Below are positions 1-9,800 of a stretch of 64,000 nt of DNA, piece by piece. The stretch is from UBA2040 sp963977135. GTDB lineage: Bacteria; Bacteroidota; Bacteroidia; Flavobacteriales_D; Crocinitomicaceae. The translations under genes and the position numbers were made by a program. The stretch is taken from NCBI GenBank assembly GCA_963977135.1, contig CAXBNN010000001.1, positions 310,001 to 374,000 of the forward strand, given 5' to 3'. Under the pieces are notes generated by a model that was given only the letters and a program-made list of their open reading frames with translations, was not told the origin of the DNA and ran no database searches. Within the stretch, counting starts at the first letter, position 1; each line of letters starts with the position of its first letter.

Positions 1-739
1 TTGAATTGATATAATTTCCCGTTGAAAAAACTGCTTGAAGTTCTTGGGCAATGTCTAAATCAATCTCACTATCTCTCTCTGAAATACGCATCAATGCTTT
101 TATTTTTAAAGAATTAGCCAACATTTTCCATTTTTGAAGATTACCAGAATATAGAATGTCTCCTTGCAATGTTTGGAAACCAGAATAAGAGTCAATAGCT
201 AAAATAGCTTTGTTCAATTGATCCAAAATTCCATCTGTACCCGTATAAATTTGCTTTTGAGAGTCGTATTTGGGTGTTACATTTCCAGTCAACCCTTGCA
301 ATGCGTCTGAATAAGGAACGTCACCATAAATATCTGTCAACACTTGGCTAATCATGGCTTTCATAATTCGAGCAGGACCTTCGTATACTTTGTATACAAC
401 GTTGGATTGAGATTTTGCCAAAATGACATCGTTGTCCCGCAAGTTTTTATATAAAATAGGCCAAGGATTTCCACCCAATTGAGGCTGAGTTAGTCCGTGC
501 CGGTCGAATAGATTAAAGTCGACCATAGTCATGTACTGGCCTAATAAGTTTCCAGCAACGAATCCTTCGTAAGACATTTGTTCGCCGTAATCATAAATCA
601 CCTGACGAAGTAAAAGGTTGGGTTCAACTTCAATCGGGAAATTTGGATTTTCATTAATTAAGCTGAAATCCTTTTTGCAAGAGGTAAAAGCGATAGTAAA
701 AGCAAAAAGAAGAATATATAAATGTTGTATTTTTTTCAT
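1..739 (-). CDS. SusD/RagB-like outer-membrane lipoprotein, 3' part missing
   Basis: Surface lipoprotein expected to sit as a lid on the adjacent SusC-type channel and bind nutrient (glycan, peptide or other oligomer) before TonB-driven uptake. Read from the complement, it starts with ATG at 739 and a signal peptide ending in a lipobox around residues 18-21 (F-T-S-C), so Cys21 would be lipidated. The following sequence (N-E-N-P-N-F, then helical stretches with a Y-G-D-V-P-Y-S-D-A-L motif near residues 135-145) fits the SusD-like family 2 rather than classical SusD. About 246 codons are visible and the C-terminal half lies beyond the window. The start lies 10 bp after the susC stop, the usual susC-susD operon order. 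Substrate cannot be told; no glycosidase is adjacent. Confidence 0.85.
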   Translation of the reverse strand, partial: MKKIQHLYILLFAFTIAFTSCKKDFSLINENPNFPIEVEPNLLLRQVIYDYGEQMSYEGFVAGNLLGQYMTMVDFNLFDRHGLTQPQLGGNPWPILYKNLRDNDVILAKSQSNVVYKVYEGPARIMKAMISQVLTDIYGDVPYSDALQGLTGNVTPKYDSQKQIYTGTDGILDQLNKAILAIDSYSGFQTLQGDILYSGNLQKWKMLANSLKIKALMRISERDSEIDLDIAQELQAVFSTGNYINS

Positions 740-749
740 AATCAATTTA

Positions 750-3700
750 TTAAAAAGTATATCCGAATTTAATTCCCAAACTTCGCGTTGATGCATAGGA
801 CATATCTTCCACACCGCTTACAAACTTTTGTCCTTGTGTTGCCATTTGCTCGGGATCAAAATGAGGAATAGCAGACAAGGCAAATAAATTTCGTCCGATA
901 ATAGAAACCTTCAACGTTCGATTTTCAGATATGAATCCTTTTGGTTTTTCGTTTTTGAAGGTATAACCTATTGAGAATTGACGAAGTTTCAAATAAGTAG
1001 CATTGTAAGTGTTGTTTTCCTCATGGTTTCTATCGTAATATTGTCTATAATAACTTTCGGCAGAAATGGCCGTTGTATTCGCCTCCCAAACCGGGTTTTC
1101 ATCACTACCAGTATTTACGACACCTTCGGCAACTATTCCGCCATCAGGTCTGTCTTCTGTTTCTTTCAATTGCCCACCGACTGCGCCTAAAGCTAGCGTT
1201 CGAGAAACCAAAACTCCACCTTGCCGCCAATCAAATAAGAAGCTTAAATCAAAGTTCTTATAAGTTAAATTATTCGACCAACCTAGCATGAAATCTGGAT
1301 TGTAATTTCCCAATTTTTTTAAGTTGTTGTCTGCTATATAGTTTCCTTTCGAATCTATTATGAAATCTCCATTTTCATTCTTTTTATAACCCGTTCCATA
1401 CATATCTCCAATTCTTCCTCCTTCTTCGACTTGGAACCAAACTGTTTGGTTTACATTGTCGTAAACTCGAGAATAGGCCAGAGTGATTTTCTCAACACCT
1501 TCAGGAAGTGATTCAACTGTTGAAATGTTACGTGTGAAATTGAAACCTGTTTGCCAAGAGAAATTCAATTTTTTAACGGCGGTAATTGAAGTAAAAACTT
1601 CCCAGCCCTGCGAGCGAACAGCTCCTCCATTAACCACTTGTTGCGTGTAACCAGACGATGCCGCAACAGGCAATGACAATATTTGATTTTTGGTCAATGA
1701 ATTGTAATATGTCACATCAAAAGTCAATCTATCCTTAAAGAAACGTATGTCAGCACCTATTTCGTAACTTCCTGTTCTTTCTGGCAAAAGATTAGAATTG
1801 GCGATAGTCGATTGACTACTAAATGTTGGTTGGCCGTTAAAAGGAATTTGAGGTAAAAAGGAACCAGAAGTTTGATAAGGATCCGTATCATTTCCAACCT
1901 GCGCATAACCAGCTCTTAACTTTAAGAACGAGAACTGTTTAGGTAAAGTAACTACATTCGACACGATTAAACTCAAAGAAGCAGAAGGGTAGAAGAAGGA
2001 AACATTTTCGGTTGAGGATGGTGTTGCTAATGCGCTTGACCAATCGTTTCTGCCGGTAATATCTAAATAAAGGAAATTTTTATACCCTAATTTGATTAGC
2101 GAATAGATACTATTGATTCGTTTTTGTGTTTTGTATTCATTGATTTCCAACGGAGTGGCGGCATTTGATAATCGATACACTCCAGGTTGAGCTAAACTCG
2201 TGGCGGTTATTTGCGACAATGAAGTGATTTGATCCATGCGATTGGCACCAACTGTTACATCCCAGGAGAAATTTTCTGTACGATCCTTATAATTCAACAA
2301 GAAATCGGTGTTGTTTTCTCTGAAGAGTACAGAATGCTCTGCATAGGCACCTTTCACAAATCTGTTTGAACTGTATGCTCTTCGAAGTTCTCTTTTTTCA
2401 TTGGAAAAATCCATACCCGTTCGCACAATTAGATTAATTTTTTCAGAGAAATCATATTTGGCAACTAAATTTCCGATTACTCGATCTCTATTGAATGAAT
2501 TTTTGTTTTCCTCCAAAATGAAATACGGATTATCGAAAAACGTGTAGTTGTAAGAATATTGCTGCAAACCTTCAAGTCCAGGTTGCCAGTAATCTTTCAA
2601 TGAATTGATATCTACTGATCTTGGAAGCCAAGCAATTAAACTATAGTTTAAGTTCTCTGATCCATATCCAGCGCCAGGTCTGTTGTCAGAATTGGAATTG
2701 ATGTAATTGATATTAGAAGATATTTTTAATCTTGAAATAGGGTTGAAATTGATTTTTGTAGAAATTGTTTTTCTTTTCAAATCAACTCCTGGAATTATCG
2801 ATTGACTGTTCATATCCGTTACTGAAAAACGAACATCCCCTTTTTCAAAGCCATTTGAAATGGAAAGATTGTTGATTAAAGTATAACCCGTTTGGTAAAA
2901 ATCCTTCACGTTATCTGGGTTAGATTTCATTTCGGTTGGTGTAATTGGAGCTCCACCATGAACAGCAACATCTCCACCACGAACGACAGTTCCATCCGGC
3001 AGTGTAACTGGACTATCAAACTGTGCAGTCATATATCCATTGTCCAATTGAGGTCCCCATGAATAAGTTATATTGTCATTAGTTCCGCCACCTAGACCAT
3101 CTTTAAATTCAAATTTACCACTGTTACCTTGTCCATAAGTGTTCTGAAATTCCGGTAATCTGAACGCTTGATCCATGTAGGCAGAAGTGTTAAAACTTAT
3201 GCCTAAACCTCGCGATTTACTGCCCGATTTAGTTGTAATAATGATCACACCATTTGAAGCTCTAGTGCCATAGAGCGCCGCAGCACTTGGACCTTTTAAA
3301 ACTGTTACCGAGGCAACGTCATCTGCATTAATCTCCATTCCGCCGTTTCCAAAATCAACTTCTTGAAAACCGGCTGCTGCATCTGTTGTTGGATTAACGA
3401 CAGTATTGTTATTGATTATAATTCCATCGATAACGAAAAGTGGATTGTTGTTAGTAAAAGATGACTCACCTCGAATTGTTATTTTGGAAGAGGAACCAAC
3501 ACCAGTTCCTCCTGATGTTATTGTTACTCCTGCCACTTTTCCAGCTAATCCATCTAAGAAATTTGGCGATTTTACGTCAGAAATTTCTTTAGTGCTCAAG
3601 CTTTGAACGGCATATCCTAACTCTTTATTTTTACGCTCTAATCCCAAAGCGGTGACAATAACTTCTCCTACCTCTTGCGCTGTAGATTTTAAGGAAAAGG

Positions 3701-3962
3701 TGACGTTTTTTAGGCCGTTTAGTGGAATTTCTATCTTGTCATATCCAAAATAACTTGCCGTTATTATAGCATTTTTATCGCTCGGCTTAATTTTAAACAT
3801 TCCGTTTTCATCGGTTATTGTTCGGTTCGCAGTTCCTTTTTCTTCAATTATTGCTCCAGGGACGCTTTGCCCAGTTTTTTCGTCTTTTACGACTCCGGTT
3901 ACTTGAGAATAAGCCACATAGTTCACAAGACACAAGAGTGTAATGAGTATATTTTTAAACAT
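750..3962 (-). CDS. SusC/RagA-family TonB-dependent outer-membrane receptor
   Basis: TonB-dependent outer-membrane channel that works with the SusD-like lipoprotein just downstream. The 1070-aa protein has a signal peptide (about residues 1-19), a carboxypeptidase-D-like regulatory domain (about 20-105), a plug domain (about 125-250, with the family motifs I-R-G-E-S-S-F near the I-D-G-I strand and L-K-G-P-S-A-A-A-L-Y-G-T-R-A-S-N-G-V) and a beta-barrel ending in an aromatic residue (Y-T-F), as outer-membrane barrels do. Length is normal for SusC. The N-terminal carboxypeptidase-like domain is typical for Bacteroidota, and no extra signalling domain is seen, so it is probably not a sigma-coupled transducer. 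No clear promoter appears in the 39 bp to the upstream gene. Substrate is unknown. Confidence 0.95.
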   Translation of the reverse strand: MFKNILITLLCLVNYVAYSQVTGVVKDEKTGQSVPGAIIEEKGTANRTITDENGMFKIKPSDKNAIITASYFGYDKIEIPLNGLKNVTFSLKSTAQEVGEVIVTALGLERKNKELGYAVQSLSTKEISDVKSPNFLDGLAGKVAGVTITSGGTGVGSSSKITIRGESSFTNNNPLFVIDGIIINNNTVVNPTTDAAAGFQEVDFGNGGMEINADDVASVTVLKGPSAAALYGTRASNGVIIITTKSGSKSRGLGISFNTSAYMDQAFRLPEFQNTYGQGNSGKFEFKDGLGGGTNDNITYSWGPQLDNGYMTAQFDSPVTLPDGTVVRGGDVAVHGGAPITPTEMKSNPDNVKDFYQTGYTLINNLSISNGFEKGDVRFSVTDMNSQSIIPGVDLKRKTISTKINFNPISRLKISSNINYINSNSDNRPGAGYGSENLNYSLIAWLPRSVDINSLKDYWQPGLEGLQQYSYNYTFFDNPYFILEENKNSFNRDRVIGNLVAKYDFSEKINLIVRTGMDFSNEKRELRRAYSSNRFVKGAYAEHSVLFRENNTDFLLNYKDRTENFSWDVTVGANRMDQITSLSQITATSLAQPGVYRLSNAATPLEINEYKTQKRINSIYSLIKLGYKNFLYLDITGRNDWSSALATPSSTENVSFFYPSASLSLIVSNVVTLPKQFSFLKLRAGYAQVGNDTDPYQTSGSFLPQIPFNGQPTFSSQSTIANSNLLPERTGSYEIGADIRFFKDRLTFDVTYYNSLTKNQILSLPVAASSGYTQQVVNGGAVRSQGWEVFTSITAVKKLNFSWQTGFNFTRNISTVESLPEGVEKITLAYSRVYDNVNQTVWFQVEEGGRIGDMYGTGYKKNENGDFIIDSKGNYIADNNLKKLGNYNPDFMLGWSNNLTYKNFDLSFLFDWRQGGVLVSRTLALGAVGGQLKETEDRPDGGIVAEGVVNTGSDENPVWEANTTAISAESYYRQYYDRNHEENNTYNATYLKLRQFSIGYTFKNEKPKGFISENRTLKVSIIGRNLFALSAIPHFDPEQMATQGQKFVSGVEDMSYASTRSLGIKFGYTF

Positions 3963-4001
3963 ATAAGATTGTTGAATGGTTTGTACTTTTTTATAGAATG
4001 C

Positions 4002-4754
4002 TTAAAATTCCATTCGGGGAGGTCCGCGAAGTTCAGATGTTTCAAGATGTTGTGAACCGAAAAATACGAAGGTATAGTTGAAAAAAACCTGTATTGAGAG
4101 TTGTAGTGTTTGTTGAAGTAGTTTTTTAAGAGCAGTATTGAATTGTCCACCTTTCAAGTAGGTTTGAACTTCTTTGAAATTGTCTAAATCAATTAATGAA
4201 GATAAAAGGTGTAAACTAAGTTTTAGTTTTTTGGTTAAATATATAAATTCGGATAAAAGTTCTTTTTTCTGCCATGGAAGACTAACGAAGGCGCTCTTAT
4301 TAAAGGTTTTCTTGCTCAGACCTACTAAATACATTCCACCGTCTTTTGATGGACCAATTACAACTTCTTTTGACTGAAGTTCAACAATTGTGTTGTTTAA
4401 GGTTTCCGCTGTTAAATCTGGACAATCATTTCCAATCGCTATGATTTTATCGTAACCTTGATCAAATAATTTTTGAAAAGAATTTGCAAATTTTTCTCCG
4501 AAAGTACTTCCAATTTGTTGTGTTTCGTCTATTGTAAAAACAGGAGAAAGAGTTTTGCTTGCGGTGCAAACCGTTTGTTGAATTAGTGTACGAGCAATTT
4601 TAGTATTTGCTTTTTTATTAGCTCCATCAGCGAAATGTTTATGCTGAGCTTCGGCTTTCGCAGTTCTAGTAAAGATTAATATCGCCGTCGACTGGTTCAA
4701 ATATTGAGAATTTTCTTTTAAAAATAATAAAATATCGATAACGACTTTTCTCAT
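4002..4754 (-). CDS. DUF2064 / TIGR04282-type glycosyltransferase-like protein
   Basis: Predicted nucleotide-sugar-like transferase of the DUF2064 (TIGR04282) family, a GT-A-type fold whose members are often near cofactor or lipid-modification genes; the substrate is not known. Recognisable motifs are G-N-D-C-P-D-L-T at residues 108-115 and the G-P-S-K-D-G-G-M-Y-L-V-G-L loop at 134-146, both hallmarks of the family. The protein is 250 aa. The last 30 or so residues (after about 220) look unlike the family core and may be a non-conserved tail. It lies 39 bp upstream of the SusC gene on the same strand and downstream of the halogenase-like gene, so it could be co-transcribed with either. Confidence 0.8.
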   Translation of the reverse strand: MRKVVIDILLFLKENSQYLNQSTAILIFTRTAKAEAQHKHFADGANKKANTKIARTLIQQTVCTASKTLSPVFTIDETQQIGSTFGEKFANSFQKLFDQGYDKIIAIGNDCPDLTAETLNNTIVELQSKEVVIGPSKDGGMYLVGLSKKTFNKSAFVSLPWQKKELLSEFIYLTKKLKLSLHLLSSLIDLDNFKEVQTYLKGGQFNTALKKLLQQTLQLSIQVFFNYTFVFFGSQHLETSELRGPPRMEF

Positions 4755-4808
4755 GGAATGCTCTATTGAACATATCTACGAGGTTCACGCGCGTATGGAT
4801 TCCTCTTA

Positions 4809-4828
4809 GAATGATTTTTTAATCATTC
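4809..4828. terminator. weak hairpin between two minus-strand genes
   Basis: An 8-bp perfect stem (GAATGATT / AATCATTC) with a 4-nt loop lies just past the stop of the halogenase-like gene. There is no T-run after it on the minus strand, so termination is only a guess. Confidence 0.3.
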
Positions 4829-4841
4829 CTTACAGAGATGT

Positions 4842-6515
4842 TCACAATACTGCCTGATTCTGATAAAACCACATCACAGCCACATCCTTTTTAACCTCAG
4901 CTCGAGCAACAATTCCTTCAGAATTCTCTTGTGGTTTTGTTTTCAAGGACATGTTAAACGGATCAACTTTCATATCCATAGATGTGCCGTGAATTTTATT
5001 GCTCATCAATCGGAACATTTCACTCGCAATTTCTTCGAGTAGACCGACGTTTTCATTCACTTTTGCAACCAGTTCTCTTGTCGAAAAACGTTCCTCCAAA
5101 CCGAGATGTAAATCCTTTAAATAGTGCAAATCAAAAGGGTCAATGTAGCGATCTTCAAAAGGATTGGTATCGTATTCAACCCATTCTGAAAACAAAGACT
5201 GAACACTGTTATTTAATTTACCGAAGCGCTGACCAGCACCGTCTTCACTTGCAAATAGATTCTTAAGAACCATTAAATTGGTGAAACCTTCATTTGTGAA
5301 TAGAAGGGTAGGAACCGCCCAATAAACTGCCCAATCCCAAAAGATTTTAAAAATCATAGTTTGAGTTGAACCCCACATTGGGTAACGATTTTCATATACT
5401 GGAACCCAGTTATTGAACAAAGCTAAAAGCGTTTTTTCGTAGAATTCGGTTTGCAAAGAAATGTCTGTTCCGGCCAAATCTTTAGTTATCAAATCTGAAA
5501 TAAAGGTATTATTTAATGAAATAAAGTCTGTTCCAGGCGAATAGAAAGGGTCAAGAAAAACGCCAGATTCTCCCGATATAGCCCATCGTTCATGAGAATA
5601 TAGCTTTTCAGAATTTTGCGCAAAATGTTTCATTACTCTAAAATCGAGAATATCTTCTTTTCTTGGATTGATGTGTTTAAAGCACAAAGGTTCGTTAATC
5701 TCCAACCAGTTCAAGGCCTTGTCAAGTTTGTTGTAAGTATCGAAAGGATGAACAGCTGGATCTGCAACTATTCCCACGCTTGTGTTCCCTGTTGCTAATG
5801 GAATGAGCCAAACCCAATACCCTTTGTCCATGAAATGTATCGTTCCCAAACGACGCAGGCCAGGCTCCAAAAAGGTATTCCATTCTTTATTGTCCGACCA
5901 TTCGTCCACGTTCAAATCGCCTTTGATTCTAAACCAAGCTGCACATACTGCGTGATCGATTTCCTTTTTCAAACCCAATTTTCGTTTCAAAAAACTCGCT
6001 CTTCCGGTCGCGTCAACCACCCAACGGCTGGTGACAACTTCTTGCTCATCTTTTTGAGTGTAAGTAACAATGTGTTTATCTCCATTCAGCTGAACGTCAC
6101 TTACTTTTGCACCATGTTCGAATTTAATTCCGCGTTCCAAACACAATTCAGCTAGTTTGTTTTCAAATGAACCTCTATCAATTTGGTGACTAGGAACAGG
6201 AAGCAATTTCCTTGGACCCAATTCCACTCGTCGAGCGATATCGCCTTTGTGTTGAGGCGAAAAGAAAAAGCGCAATCCGTGTTTTGGCAATTGATGCTCG
6301 TCCATGTAATCTTTCAAATCGAGCACTTCACGAATATAATGGGTTCCTAATTCTACGGTAGATTCACCAACTTTATGCGCAGCATCCGGTGCTGCACCGT
6401 CTCGACTTTCCATTACAATAATTGATGCATCAGGATTCATTTTTTTCGTTTGCAAGGCAAGCGTTAATCCAGCTAGTCCTCCACCAAGAATGGCTACATC
6501 AAAATGTTTGTTCAT
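4842..6515 (-). CDS. flavin-dependent halogenase-like FAD oxidoreductase
   Basis: FAD-dependent monooxygenase-type enzyme (557 aa) of the tryptophan-halogenase superfamily. The dinucleotide-binding G-G-G-L-A-G loop is at residues 11-16. A K-V-G-E-S-T stretch at 48-53 resembles the V-G-E-S/A-T motif of halogenases. W-V-W-L-I-P at 234-239 matches the WxWxIP signature that separates flavin halogenases from ordinary monooxygenases. V-V-D-A-T-G-R (166-172) is the second FAD motif. Known enzymes use FADH2, O2 and halide to make hypohalous acid that halogenates an aromatic substrate, but many Bacteroidota members of this wider family have no proven halogenation. No flavin reductase, NRPS/PKS or flexirubin gene is next to it, so the substrate is open. 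Start at the ATG giving an immediate N-terminal FAD motif. Confidence 0.8.
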   Translation of the reverse strand: MNKHFDVAILGGGLAGLTLALQTKKMNPDASIIVMESRDGAAPDAAHKVGESTVELGTHYIREVLDLKDYMDEHQLPKHGLRFFFSPQHKGDIARRVELGPRKLLPVPSHQIDRGSFENKLAELCLERGIKFEHGAKVSDVQLNGDKHIVTYTQKDEQEVVTSRWVVDATGRASFLKRKLGLKKEIDHAVCAAWFRIKGDLNVDEWSDNKEWNTFLEPGLRRLGTIHFMDKGYWVWLIPLATGNTSVGIVADPAVHPFDTYNKLDKALNWLEINEPLCFKHINPRKEDILDFRVMKHFAQNSEKLYSHERWAISGESGVFLDPFYSPGTDFISLNNTFISDLITKDLAGTDISLQTEFYEKTLLALFNNWVPVYENRYPMWGSTQTMIFKIFWDWAVYWAVPTLLFTNEGFTNLMVLKNLFASEDGAGQRFGKLNNSVQSLFSEWVEYDTNPFEDRYIDPFDLHYLKDLHLGLEERFSTRELVAKVNENVGLLEEIASEMFRLMSNKIHGTSMDMKVDPFNMSLKTKPQENSEGIVARAEVKKDVAVMWFYQNQAVL

Positions 6516-6639
6516 AGAAATTTAGAAATTAATATAGGTCGTTTTAGTGTGTAAAAGACTTAGTAAAAGTAAACATTTCATTTTGATGGATTGTTTAATT
6601 CTAGCTGCATATGAGTTTTTCTAGTTGCTTTTGATACAT

Positions 6640-6673
6640 AAAAAAACAGCTCCCAAAAGAAAGCTGTTTTTTT
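6640..6673 (-). terminator. intrinsic terminator of tRNA-Leu
   Basis: A 12-bp stem with AAAAAACAGCT / AGCTGTTTTTT arms and a 10-nt loop immediately follows the tRNA 3' end on the minus strand, and its descending arm ends in a run of T. Because of the A/T flanks it could act in both directions. Confidence 0.8.
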
Positions 6674-6674
6674 G

Positions 6675-6756
6675 TGCCCACGACTGGATTCGAACCAGCA
6701 CACCCGAAGGCACACGCCCCTCAAGCGTGCACGTCTACCAATTTCGCCACGTGGGC
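6675..6756 (-). tRNA. tRNA-Leu (anticodon GAG)
   Basis: Reading the complement gives an 82-nt class II tRNA. The acceptor stem is GCCCACG / CGTGGGC with discriminator A; the D-arm contains AATTGGTAGAC; the anticodon stem CACGC/GCGTG encloses loop TTGAGGG (anticodon GAG, reading CUU/CUC). A long variable arm (GTGCCTTCGGGTGT-like) is typical of Leu, followed by a T-arm with GGTTCGAATCC. The CCA end is not encoded and must be added by CCA-transferase. Small ORFs overlapping this stretch on the other strand are artefacts. Confidence 0.97.
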
Positions 6757-6771
6757 AGCAAATTTGTGCCG

Positions 6772-6779
6772 CAAAGATA
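6772..6779 (-). promoter_or_regulatory. -7 box of tRNA-Leu promoter
   Basis: On the complement, TATCTTTG matches the Bacteroidota -7 consensus TAnnTTTG and sits 15 nt before the mature tRNA 5' end. A TTGACA occurs further upstream at 12-nt spacing, shorter than the usual 17-23, so only the -7 box is claimed. Confidence 0.65.
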
Positions 6780-6861
6780 TACTTTTCTTGTCAAAAATTC
6801 TCTCTATTCTCGGTTCTCTGTGCTATGTTTTCAATTTTTCTAATATTGCTAACACATGAAT

Positions 6862-9800
6862 TTATCTTAGAAGATTAACATGTCCTGATATTCTTTTCCT
6901 TTTCATAAACTCATCTTGAAAAAGAATGGTCCAAGTATATACGCCTTGAGTTGCTATTATTTGGGTGCTACTTATAGTTCCATCCCATTGGAAATTGAAG
7001 TCATTACTTGCGAATACTTCATGCCCCCAACGATCGTATATATTGACGAAAAAGTTCTCCTCAGAAACATTATATCCTTTCACCGAAAAGTAATTATTGA
7101 ACTCATTTGCATCTGGTGTAAAGGCATTTGGCACGTACAATGCATAATCAGGTTTTACAGGAATATCTTTTATAATTGAGTCCATACATCCATTCACACT
7201 TGTTGAATATAGGGTGATAGTGTAAAAATTTAAAGGTTCATTGTAAGTATGACTCGGATTTGTCAATGTACTTGTATTTCCATCGTTAAAATCCCACCAA
7301 TAACTGATTGCATTTATTGATGTATTGGTCAGATTCACAGTTGGCTCGAAAATATTCAAAGGACTTGGAAGTGCATTGAAATCGGCAATTACTTGATTAT
7401 AAACAAATAATTGGCTATTCGCAGGGACTGAATAAATGCATCCGAATGAATTGATTAAAGTAAGGTTTACAGTTTGAAATCCAGGTGAATTGAAAATCAT
7501 GACTGGGTTTGGAAGTGTCGAATATTGTCCATCACTAAATTCCCATAAAAACTGATATCCAATAGGATTGATAGGTGAATAAATAAATTGAACTTCAGCA
7601 CCGTAACAAGCGGTTGTGTCTTGCATAGAAATAGCACCAATTGGTTCGATATGAATTTGTACAAATAGAGTATCATATAATATATCCCCACAAATTGTTG
7701 TCAATTGTGCAACGTACATGGTGTTAGATGTTGCAGTAATATATCTTGGAAAACCACAAGACTGACAATCCATCCAAAGAACACTAGCTATTGGAGCTGT
7801 GCAGGTGTAAGTATAATCAACCTGAATAGAGTCTCCATTGCATAGAGTTGCTGATTCTTCTGATAAATTGAAATGGTCATTTGTCGTTGTAAATACATTT
7901 ACTAAAACACTAGTCGTTTGGCTACAATTATTTTGATCTATAACAGTTACAGTCACATTATTCATACTATTTGGCAAAAATGTTATTGCGCTTGAATTAA
8001 GTGTTGGATTGATTGACCAGTTGTAGTTATAATTTGGTGTGCCTCCATTTGTTTGGGTATATAATGTTATTGGCATATTGGAGCAAACTACTGTATCTGG
8101 TGGAAGTTGAACTTGGATTGGAGTGGGTTGATTTATTGTAAAGTTGTCAATTACAAGGCAATTATTACTATCTGTAACTTGTACGTTGTAATACCCTCCA
8201 AATAATGTTGTTGAACTTTGAATAGGTAAACCGTTCATAGTAAAACTATATGGAGTTATTCCTCCACTTACCATCAAATTAACAAGTGTAGAGTCACTGT
8301 GACACAAGGGTTCAGAATAATTTGTCAATAAAGTTAATTGAGTCGGTTGGCTTATCGTTTCAGAAATGGTTGCTGAACACCCGCTCAAATCAGTAACGAC
8401 ACATGTATAAGTCCCAATTGGCAAATTTTGAATTGATGGACTATTTGGGTTGCTAGGAGCTGGCGATAACCAGTTGTATTGATAGCTTGTTGTGCCTCCT
8501 TGAGCATTAAGGTGTAATTGACCATTGCTAAACCCATAACATGAAACATTTACCAAATTGTTCAAGTTTAATGTAAGCAAATTTGGTTCACTGATAGAAA
8601 AAGTAAGAGTTGTGTCGCAACCTTGACTATTGCTTATAGTTAATTGGTGATTTCCAGGTGACAAATTGTTGAATGATCCTGTAGATTGTTGTATTCCGTT
8701 ATTTAACGAGAACTGATATGGCTGCCAAAGTGGATCTAAATTGGTAATACTCACGGAACCATCTTGAGCTCCAAAACATGAAATGTCTGATGTTTGAATA
8801 TTGAAATTTGGATTTATTTGAGCAAAGAATATTTCAAGAGTATCAATTTTTCCAGGACAATTATTGAATCCGTCTATTGAGAACATGAGTTGGATTGATC
8901 CATTTGCTTGATCAATAGCGGTTGGTGAGTAACTTGTATTGGAAGTATTTGCATTCGAAAAAATACCATTTCCTCCCCACCAATAAGGATTTTGTCCATT
9001 AGTTACAGTTCCGCTAAGATTTATTGTACTTGTCTGACATAATATTTGGTCTGGTCCTGCTTGAGCTTGAGTAGTTAGCAGGTTCTGCAATACTAGTATT
9101 GAGTCTATTTGACTTAGGCAATTGGAAGCGTCAGAAATTGTTACATAGTGCCAACCGGGTGAAAGTAATACACTATCAGAAGTTGTTCCATTTGACCAAG
9201 ATAGATTGTAAGGTCCTGAGGTTGATATTGGATTAGCATTGACCCAAATGTTACTGTCGCCGGGACATATCATTATTGTGTCTGCGGGTAAATTTGTCGT
9301 CGGAGCGGGAATGTTTGTTACCGTAAATACATGACAAATTGGATTAATTATACATCCATTTATATCATAACCGCATACTTGATATAGAACTGTGTCAGGA
9401 ATTCCTATACTTGATGTAAAGGTGGTTGTGTCGCAACCGTTAAGGCAGCTTAGATTATTGTTGTACTGACCAATCGCCCCTGGACTGATGCTTGTCCAAG
9501 TGACGGTACTTTCATCATAATAGTTTGAGGTTAAAATCCCGCTACAGCCATTATTTAAGACTAAGTCTGGTCCAAAAGTAGGTGCCGAATATGACGTGAT
9601 TGTGAATCCGTTATCATTATTACCTGGCTTGCAAAATGTTAGAAGGTGTGGGCCGGCTCCTGTCAAACAGATAGGTGATCCGACGGGTATTTGAGGACCA
9701 CAATTCACCTGATAATATAAAGCTCCAGGTGGTACCGCACCTGATGAAATTTGAAAATTAACGGAAGTGGCATTTGGGTGAAGTGTTATCACAAATTCAA

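Noticed and set aside
3923..4150. 75-aa minus-strand ORF between the DUF2064 and susC genes
   Set aside because: It lies in another frame over the end of the DUF2064 gene and the start of susC, is low in complexity and has no recognisable motif.
6625..6878. Three overlapping small plus-strand ORFs
   Set aside because: They run across the tRNA-Leu gene on the other strand and have no family-like sequence; the tRNA explains the region.
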